From Asparagopsis taxiformis (lineage: Eukaryota; Rhodophyta; Florideophyceae; Bonnemaisoniales; Bonnemaisoniaceae): a stretch of 63,411 nucleotides of DNA. Positions within the stretch are counted from its first letter, which is position 1; each line of letters begins with the position of its first letter. Positions 57,646 through 63,411 of this stretch are shown piece after piece. The notes under the pieces were generated by a model that worked only from the letters and a program-made list of their open reading frames with translations, had not been told where the DNA came from and ran no database searches. Both the position numbers and the translations under genes were made by a program. Where the stretch lies: the NCBI GenBank assembly GCA_030407315.1, contig JALQPE010001989.1, positions 1 through 63,411 of the forward strand, in the 5' to 3' direction.

Positions 57646-58387
57646 TCAGGAATACCCCTTCAGGGATCAACCATCGTCTCCACGACAACCTACAATTAGG
57701 ATAACACCTGAAGGTAGTGGTTTGGGACAAACCACCCTTCAGGAGGGGGCCCCCGACGCTGTGCGCGTAAGCAAAAATTTTGCAACTCCCTCTCGGGATC
57801 AACCTTGTAGTCTTTCACCCTTCGGTAACTCACCCACAATTGGGAACGACGCACACGACCCAAGTCGTTCACCCACCCAGCCGGTAACTACCAACCGCAA
57901 TCGCACACAATTGCGAAGAAGTCAACAAAGACGCCATGACAACTCTGCCAATGCAGACCAAGACCAAGACGTCAACCCAGACCGGGCTCTTACATCGCAC
58001 AAGCGAACGTTGCGACAAGACACGACAAATGTCGACGCTGCTGAAGCCGCCCGAAGACGTTCAAACCGCACAATTGCGACGAGAGGACAACCATCCAGGT
58101 CACGCGTACAGACGCCGAGTTCCCCTCAACGGGACGCGAACCCTCCATCGGGAGCCGAACTTCGCATAGCGAACCAAGCAAGTCAAGCACCCGCCCATTT
58201 GGCAAAACCCAAACCGGGTCCACAAAACTCGCTCAAGCGCGGAGAAGAAGAAAGCCACGGCAAACCCCGTAAGGTCTTTGGAAACCACCCCCAATGGGGA
58301 ACAAGAGAAAGCGCCACAGGGCACGCAGCCGAACTCGGAACGAGTAGCTCTCCCCGAAGGGACGAAGGAAACCCCAGAGGGAAGTAG
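57646..58387 (+). CDS. Disordered linker frame between pol and the chromodomain
   Basis: After the pol stop, frame 2 stays open for about 245 codons to 58387. It is rich in Pro, Ser, Arg, Gln and Asn (for example NTRQTNH-like and RDQPSSPRQP segments) with no recognisable domain. The integrase frame, this frame and the chromodomain frame are each one base apart. The stretch may be the linker of a once-continuous integrase-chromodomain protein with two indels. It may also be a separate small ORF. Confidence 0.4.
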
Positions 58388-58634
58388 CGACGCCGAACGC
58401 GCAACCTCAGAGGAGGAATATCCCATCGATGATCTCCTAGATTACGTCACTGACGACGACGGGGAACAATGGTTCCTGGTGAAGTGGTATGGCTACCGAA
58501 AGCCGACATGGACGCAACGCGCGAACGTCCCCCCTGAATGGGCATCAAGGTACTTCCGTCGAAGACAACACCGCGAAGGTGACCGGCAACCACGCCGAGC
58601 GCGCACGCGCAAACCCAAGAGAGGGAAGAAGTAG
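58278..58634 (+). CDS. Chromodomain at the 3' end of the pol region
   Basis: The 118-codon frame has a chromodomain at residues 47-93: EYPIDDLLDYVTDDDGEQWF, LVKWYGYRKPTWTQ, then NVPPEWASRYF. The LVKW-x-GY and TW positions match the family, followed by a basic tail (RRARTRKPKRGKK). In chromoviruses this domain is fused to the integrase and guides insertion to chromatin marked at histone H3. Here it is in frame 0, separate from pol (frame 1), with its own ATG at 58278. Confidence 0.8.
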   Translation: METTPNGEQEKAPQGTQPNSERVALPEGTKETPEGSSDAERATSEEEYPIDDLLDYVTDDDGEQWFLVKWYGYRKPTWTQRANVPPEWASRYFRRRQHREGDRQPRRARTRKPKRGKK

Positions 58635-58941
58635 AATAACCCCACAGGGATAAGAACCTAACAAGGTACCCACTGGGTGGAGCTACCAAACCTCGGAGGG
58701 TCAAGCCAAAAAGGGCGCACTTTATCACCGCCAACCGGAGCCATTGTGGAAATTAAGATTTTCAGGAAATGAAAAAATTGGCAAAAAAGGGTTTCAACAA
58801 ACAAATCCGCACGTCAGCGTGATGATGCATCTTTAATGTACCTCAGAGGTGCCTCAGGACTACCTGATGAACAATGGCGCAACGCAAAAGCGTGTTCAAA
58901 CTACCGTTAGAGGTTATTCTCCCAAAGGCAATTGCCAGTCC
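58635..58941. other. Spacer between chromodomain and antisense gene
   Basis: The two coding strands converge here. No gene is visible. The stretch includes TGGAAATTAAGATTTTCAGG and a run with AAAAAATTGGCAAAAAAGGG at about 58770, possible 3' processing signals. Confidence 0.35.
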
Positions 58942-61233
58942 TTAGCGACGATAATGGCTAGAAGGCCGAGGCCGATGAGAGGCAGACGGTGCCGTAGGGG
59001 CAGGAGCGCGTACATTCGTCGAAGGACGAGGATGGCGGGGTGCAACCCTTGCGAAGGTAGGATTACGACGCAAACCGCGTTGCGGAACTGCACTAGAACC
59101 CCGACGACGGGCAGGCACAGGGCCATGCGAAGACGCAACCGCAGAGGCGGATAACCCAACTGCTGGGATGGACGCGGGAGGCGGAGAAACATCTGGCGAC
59201 TCAGGCGACCCTAACCGGGCATCAAGACGCGCAAGTAAAGGATTACTAGCATCCGCAGCACCCACGGGGGAATGAAGACGAGTACGCACGTTGCGTTCGG
59301 GAAGACCCTCATCGGGAGACCTAGCGCGACGACGCGAGTAACCAGGCTGAACGGCCTCCTCGCCACCCTCTTCGGGAATAACTGCTTGCTGCAGTAGACG
59401 CCTGGCGTCCTCCAACTCACCTTCTAATTCCCCAACCCGGGTTCGCAATTCTGCTGCCTCCAGGCGTGCGGCCTCAACCTCCCTATCCGCTGTGCGGCGA
59501 CGCTCTCGGGCGATGTTACGCTGTTCGCGTCCTTGCTTATAGCGAGCAGCTAACGTGATGCACGACAATGCGAGTCCATCCAACGCGGATCTTACGATGT
59601 AACGCCCATTGGCAGAGGCAAAAATGGAAGCCACCGTACCATCCCCGAGATCATCGGCCAACCGCCGCACATGCGGAATCGATAGCAATTCGCGACTCGA
59701 CAATTCCCCACGTAGGATATCAACAGCAGGAGGCTGACGCGTGACTACATCATCACCGTTCACGGATGGCTCAGAGCCTTGGTCGGATGTCAGAAGCGCC
59801 TCCATGGCGGGACCCACTTGGGATGAAGGGGCAGCTGTAGGCTGAGGGGTTGGCGCGGTAGGCGCGGTAGGCGCGACGGTCATCGGGACCTGACTTTCGT
59901 ACAAGTCATCAGCACCACTGGGTGGTAAGGAAGCAACAGGAGCGAAGCTCCGTCCTGCGTAAGGCGAACGCCCAGCTGGGCCTCCCGCCTCGGCGGCCGT
60001 CCACCACGGACGCGGCACAAATGCCTCGCCAACAGGCTGATATTTGTAAGAGTCGGGGTGACCGTCGGAATACCTGTCAGGCTCCACGCCGTAATACCCA
60101 TCTTCGGTGAACTCACCATCTCTGCGATAAGGCGGCAGCTCTGCGACTGTACCATCTCGATGGTTTAACACGTTAATACGTAACGCCCTCACCGGCAAGT
60201 CAACAGTCCTGTAGATAACCACCTTCTCCGGTGCCACTCCCGTGATGTTGGTACTGACCAATTCCTGCGGATAATCATCACCCCCAAGGGCCACCTTCAG
60301 CAACCGACGCACTACCGAACCAGGTAACTCCCGACTATAGGGGACCACGTCCGACACCGGAACCTTCGGGATATCGTACCAAGTACTGCTCACCCTATTG
60401 AGGAGTTCCTCCGCCATCACCGGCACAAAGCCCCGCGTCTCGGCGGTACGAGCCAACTCGATCCCTATAAGGATATCCCTCTCCAACTCGAGGTACGATC
60501 GGAACCTGTCCATTCGCCATTCGGGCGCGTCGCGAAGAGCGGAATTGTGGAAATACACCAGCGACGGAGGGTCGGCAACGGGCAAACACATCGGTGGAGA
60601 TGACTTGCCTTCCCAAGTGGGATCATCCCATAGCGGGTCCAAAGCTTCCCTAGCTACCTTCATGGGTCTAGTGGCCGGCTCAGCAGAGCTACCATGACGG
60701 TGCGCGAACACGCGATAATCATTCGCCGTCACCTGACGCCCCATCCTTCGGGAAGTAACCCTAGCGTGCAAACGCATATGATGCTCGTAGCTACCCGTAT
60801 CGGGACGTGGAGGGTACGCAAACCAGCGTGACCGAACCATCGGTAGATCCGCTACGGAGCCTTGGTACGATCCTTCTTGGAACAAGCGACGATTCATACG
60901 TTCGACGTAAAGCGCATCTCCGGGATGGAGCAGGAAAGTCCTGTCGCTGCATAGCGTATGGGGGACACGGAAGTGACGCATAGGGCGACTCGAGGGGAGA
61001 CGGGCATACGCCGACCAACATTCGTTTTGAACCTGATGGTTTTGACCCCGGAGGGAGCTCATGAGAAGCATATCGCGACGTAACTCGCTTCTCGGGCGAT
61101 CCGTAAAGTCCCTACGAGGGAGTCGCGCAAACGGGTAGTGTTCCCAAGGAGCGGCGAGCTCACGCCTGAAAGGCAAGGCTTGCGAGTCGAATACCACCAG
61201 TTCATCAGCATTGGCTGGGTAGAATTCTCCCAT
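58942..61233 (-). CDS. Antisense gene of the gypsy element, main frame (763 codons)
   Basis: A long intact frame runs opposite to gag-pol between the chromodomain and the 3' LTR. It starts MGEFYPANADELVVFDSQAL, but the same frame is open upstream (NWRSMGE, APKPTANWRS), so the true start may be further right. The first 430 residues look globular (LERDILIGIELARTAETRGF, SYKYQPVGEAFVPRPWWTAA). A Pro/Thr/Ala linker follows. A helical region (PHVRRLADDLGDGTVASIFA) leads into a coiled coil (EAARLEAAELRTRVGELEGE) and a disordered basic tail ending SSHYRR. I recognise no family. Antisense ORFs at this position are known in some plant Ty3/gypsy elements. The length without stops argues for selection. 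Confidence 0.7.
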   Translation of the reverse strand: MGEFYPANADELVVFDSQALPFRRELAAPWEHYPFARLPRRDFTDRPRSELRRDMLLMSSLRGQNHQVQNECWSAYARLPSSRPMRHFRVPHTLCSDRTFLLHPGDALYVERMNRRLFQEGSYQGSVADLPMVRSRWFAYPPRPDTGSYEHHMRLHARVTSRRMGRQVTANDYRVFAHRHGSSAEPATRPMKVAREALDPLWDDPTWEGKSSPPMCLPVADPPSLVYFHNSALRDAPEWRMDRFRSYLELERDILIGIELARTAETRGFVPVMAEELLNRVSSTWYDIPKVPVSDVVPYSRELPGSVVRRLLKVALGGDDYPQELVSTNITGVAPEKVVIYRTVDLPVRALRINVLNHRDGTVAELPPYRRDGEFTEDGYYGVEPDRYSDGHPDSYKYQPVGEAFVPRPWWTAAEAGGPAGRSPYAGRSFAPVASLPPSGADDLYESQVPMTVAPTAPTAPTPQPTAAPSSQVGPAMEALLTSDQGSEPSVNGDDVVTRQPPAVDILRGELSSRELLSIPHVRRLADDLGDGTVASIFASANGRYIVRSALDGLALSCITLAARYKQGREQRNIARERRRTADREVEAARLEAAELRTRVGELEGELEDARRLLQQAVIPEEGGEEAVQPGYSRRRARSPDEGLPERNVRTRLHSPVGAADASNPLLARLDARLGSPESPDVSPPPASIPAVGLSASAVASSHGPVPARRRGSSAVPQRGLRRNPTFARVAPRHPRPSTNVRAPAPTAPSASHRPRPSSHYRR

Positions 61234-61328
61234 GGAGCGCCAATTGGCAGTCGGCTTAGGTGCCCGAGGGGGAGTGTCGTGTGACGGAACAGCTGGTGCT
61301 GGAGCAGACGCAACCGCGTAAGGGTCAA

Positions 61329-62321
61329 CTAGGCGGTGCCCGACGGTCTTACGCCTACAGAGGCATCGGCGGCAGCCGCACCAGACCCACTTCGGGTAAC
61401 TCTGCCAGTAGAGGCATATGGGTCTATGACCTTCTCGACAGGTTGAGCATTAGCCTTTTCGGCTGCAGCCTTCTCGGCTTCTGCTCGAGCAGCCTCGCGG
61501 CGCAATTCTTCTTCCCTACGCTTTCGAGCGTCCGCCAGTATCTGTTGGTTGCGGCGGCCATAGTCCTCATAGGGATTCGCTGAAGCGTCATGACCAGAAG
61601 AGGTACGAGCCGCCGGGGCGGAAGGACGAGAAGTAATCGGACGCGAACTTGGCGAAGGCCTGACGTTCGGCTGCCTTGTTGGCCTGGGCGTAGCGCCTCC
61701 CTCGGCGACGACTTCTATCACCTCCTCGGTGTCGGCCGGCATGGCTCCCCTTGGGGACGGGCCGGCGGCCTTCGATGACTCACCTTCGCGTGACGGCGGA
61801 TTAACCGATGACGGTTTGACACTTGCCACTGGGGTGGAAGGCTTCGGGGAAGCAGGCGATTCAGCCGGAACAGAGTCGCGCTCTTGTGCGCTTGCCCTGG
61901 TAGGGGGGACCGTCTCTTCGGAACGTGCTTGCGCACTCACAACCTTGCCAGCAGGCGACGCTGGATCAGCGGTGCCTTTGGCGGCAGTCGAACGCGTTCG
62001 CGTTTGCGATTGAGCCGCGGTGGCTGACGGCACGCGTGGCGCTGAAGTCGACGAAGACTTAGCCGGTGTAGGCGGAACCCCGGTGCGGGAGGAGGAAGCC
62101 TGGTGGCGAGTCGTGGGACGGCGAACGCTGGAGCGTGTGGTAGGACGGTTGGGCGAACCCATATTGTCTCCTTCCTCTTCAGAGGATTCGAATTGAATCG
62201 GAGCACGAGGGGTCATCCTAAAAGCCAGTAGAGGCGATGACGGACGTTGATAAAAACCCTGAAGCGGGACGAACAAGTGGCCTATTGGCTTAAGTCTCCG
62301 GGAGGGAGCTGCGCTATTCAA
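61329..62321 (-). CDS. Antisense gene of the gypsy element, upstream frame (330 codons)
   Basis: This minus-strand frame is Ser/Pro/Thr/Arg-rich and largely disordered, with an acidic patch (FESSEEEGDN), a run of EEVIEVVAEGG, and a charged helix (RREAARAEAEKAAAEKANAQ) before its stop at 61329. The next frame (ending 58942) is open across the junction and one base out of register. The two are probably one gene with a frameshift, or are linked by recoding. Transcription would start inside or near the 3' LTR (62322-62716) and run leftward. Confidence 0.6.
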   Translation of the reverse strand: MNSAAPSRRLKPIGHLFVPLQGFYQRPSSPLLAFRMTPRAPIQFESSEEEGDNMGSPNRPTTRSSVRRPTTRHQASSSRTGVPPTPAKSSSTSAPRVPSATAAQSQTRTRSTAAKGTADPASPAGKVVSAQARSEETVPPTRASAQERDSVPAESPASPKPSTPVASVKPSSVNPPSREGESSKAAGPSPRGAMPADTEEVIEVVAEGGATPRPTRQPNVRPSPSSRPITSRPSAPAARTSSGHDASANPYEDYGRRNQQILADARKRREEELRREAARAEAEKAAAEKANAQPVEKVIDPYASTGRVTRSGSGAAAADASVGVRPSGTA

Positions 62322-62716
62322 CCCAGGAAGGGGGATCGCGAGGCAATGGGCCGAAACGGCGAATGCAAGCCTCGAATTGGCACCGCTCGTGCGATCACGC
62401 GGCTAATTATTTAGCAGATGGACGCAAAAACCCTTTGAGGGATAATGGAAAGGACGCGAATGCGTGGACGCAGTTGGACACCGAAGGGGTGAATACGCTG
62501 TGTTGCGTTAGGACGATGATGAACCTGAAACAGGTATTGATTCCAATAGGAAACGGTCGGGCGGAACTCGGGAAGAGTCGGATGGACAACACATTTAGTG
62601 TGCACGCGCCGCGCGCGGGAAAATTTTGAATTGCACAATGCAACGGCCACAGCCAAAAATTGTAATTTTATTTGATCAAATTTTGTCGGGACGACAAATC
62701 TCTCAGGAGGGGGCCG
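62322..62716. other. Region between antisense gene and 3' LTR, with polypurine tract
   Basis: No gene is seen. The polypurine tract AGGAGGGGG (62705-62713) ends three bases before the 3' LTR and is the expected primer for second-strand synthesis. The promoter of the antisense gene should lie here or in the LTR. Confidence 0.6.
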
Positions 62717-63399
62717 TGTCGTACCGCCTGGCGGTCCTCGCTGATCGAGCCGTGTCGCTTCCCTATTGGGTACCCACTTACGGGATGTGCCAATCAGAAG
62801 GCACCAGCCAACTGGCGTGTTTCCTATACTTAGGACCAGCTAAGGCTGACAAATAACCCCACCCGGGCCTATCGGCCCCGGCCAAGACCCCACAAGGGGC
62901 AAATTTTAACTTAGGCTGATCAGCCATACATTACAATGTAAGCCTATTGGCAATGACCTCGCGGGTAGGCGAGCGCCAGTAATTGGGTTCTGATTGGTCA
63001 CTAACTGGATATTTATTCCTAACCACTAACCCTAGCTTACAGTAGACTTAGTATAAAACGGCCACTGGAATAGCCAGTAGGCACGGTTTCTAGAGTAACG
63101 TAAACTCAAGTGGAATTACGACCCACAGGAACAGTGTTCGCATACCTATTGTTCAACCCCTCTCCGGGAAAACCTTAGGGTTAGCCAACAGCTCGACGGA
63201 TTACGTCATCTTGCTCCATTAATACGCATCTCGCGTGAGCGCTATAATCGCACAACCCCCTCCGGGTAGCGATCCCTTCTCTCTCACGAGACTACCCGCC
63301 GGGTACCTATAAGGTTCATCTGCTCTACCACTTCCTCTACCGAGGCTCGGGACACCTGTCGGGTGGTTTGCCGCTCTAGCGGATTTTCTACCTGCTACA
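62717..63399 (+). repeat. 3' LTR of the gypsy element
   Basis: This 683-bp repeat is identical to the 5' LTR apart from four substitutions. It ends CTGCTACA and is followed by AGCAG, the second copy of the target duplication. Confidence 0.95.
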
Positions 63400-63404
63400 A
63401 GCAG
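63400..63404 (+). repeat. Target-site duplication AGCAG, right
   Basis: It matches 50927-50931. The next bases CTGCTGT continue the interrupted X2 sequence, as seen in reverse complement at 41315-41321. Confidence 0.9.
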
Positions 63405-63411
63405 CTGCTGT

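Larger units (their letters stand above)
50932..63399 (+). mobile_element. Ty3/gypsy LTR retrotransposon with chromodomain, 12.5 kb
   Basis: The element is complete from LTR to LTR with a 5-bp target duplication. The order is LTR, primer site, gag, pol (protease, reverse transcriptase, RNase H, integrase), linker, chromodomain, antisense gene(s), polypurine tract, LTR. The integrase-last gene order and the chromodomain place it in the chromovirus branch of Ty3/gypsy. The LTRs differ at only four positions of 683, so the insertion is recent. It sits within X2's ORF2. Confidence 0.92.
42850..63411 (-). mobile_element. Element X2: Plavaka/CACTA-like transposon nested in X1, continuing past the window
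   Basis: X2 begins at 42850 with the methyltransferase-side terminal repeat. It then has GGACGTCC/CTAGTA repeats, a pyrimidine-rich tract with a decayed zinc-finger frame, tandem arrays, the methyltransferase-SET gene (plus strand), a palindromic repeat, and the start of ORF2. At 50932 a gypsy element is inserted. X2 resumes at 63400 with bases matching the reverse complement of 41315-41326. Relative to X1 it is inverted. Adding the X1 portion gives a full length of about 16 kb without the gypsy insertion. Confidence 0.8.

Overview
The window is nuclear DNA of a eukaryote. The evidence is a tRNA-Glu with a Pol III T-tract terminator, a TATA-box secreted-protein gene, an NB-ARC/WD40/TIR immune-type gene, a pogo/Tigger element, a CACTA/Plavaka-like transposon and a Ty3/gypsy LTR retrotransposon with a chromodomain. 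Few introns are needed to read the genes. My best guess is a red seaweed, from the combination of intron-poor genes, Plavaka-like elements and NB-ARC/TIR genes. Nothing here proves the lineage.

Bases 1-31,000 are gene-poor. They hold a cysteine-rich repeat-protein fragment read in three frames (about 40-520), tRNA-Glu (2187-2257), and a set of decayed minus-strand coding relics (4.8-9.8 kb and 19.2-19.4 kb). Four of these relics share a YLNFIL motif. A complete but dead pogo/Tigger transposon lies at 11866-14423. The large NB-ARC-WD40-TIR gene lies on the minus strand at 14560-18635 and is split by a 10-bp tandem duplication. A secreted Pro-Ala repeat protein is at 25388-26836. A three-frame remnant of arginyl-tRNA-protein transferase (ATE1) is at 28096-28818.

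Bases 31,000-63,411 are stacked mobile elements. A large Plavaka/CACTA-like family, here called element X, is present three times. A terminal fragment (X3, 31357-32329) sits inside a PIF-like transposase gene. A copy running left to right from its transposase end (X1, 33435-42849) is interrupted at 42850 by a third copy in the opposite orientation (X2, 42850 to beyond the window). Because X2 sits inside X1's SET gene, the window shows a 1.53-kb near-identical inverted repeat. Put together, X is about 16 kb. It carries convergent transposase and coiled-coil genes, plus a gene fusing a bacterial-type beta-class adenine DNA methyltransferase to a SET domain. Its ends carry GGACGTCC/TCTAGTAC repeats and its spacers carry a recurrent palindromic repeat.

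A young Ty3/gypsy element (50932-63399, target duplication AGCAG, LTRs differing at 4 of 683 positions) is inserted in X2's coiled-coil gene. It has gag and pol joined by TAATG, a chromodomain in a later frame, and about 1,100 codons of antisense coding sequence between pol and the 3' LTR. A lone 5' LTR of a second gypsy-like family (32330-33140) shares the same bases just inside the LTR. Most element genes have one to three disabling changes, so the locus is a layered transposon graveyard with some recent members.
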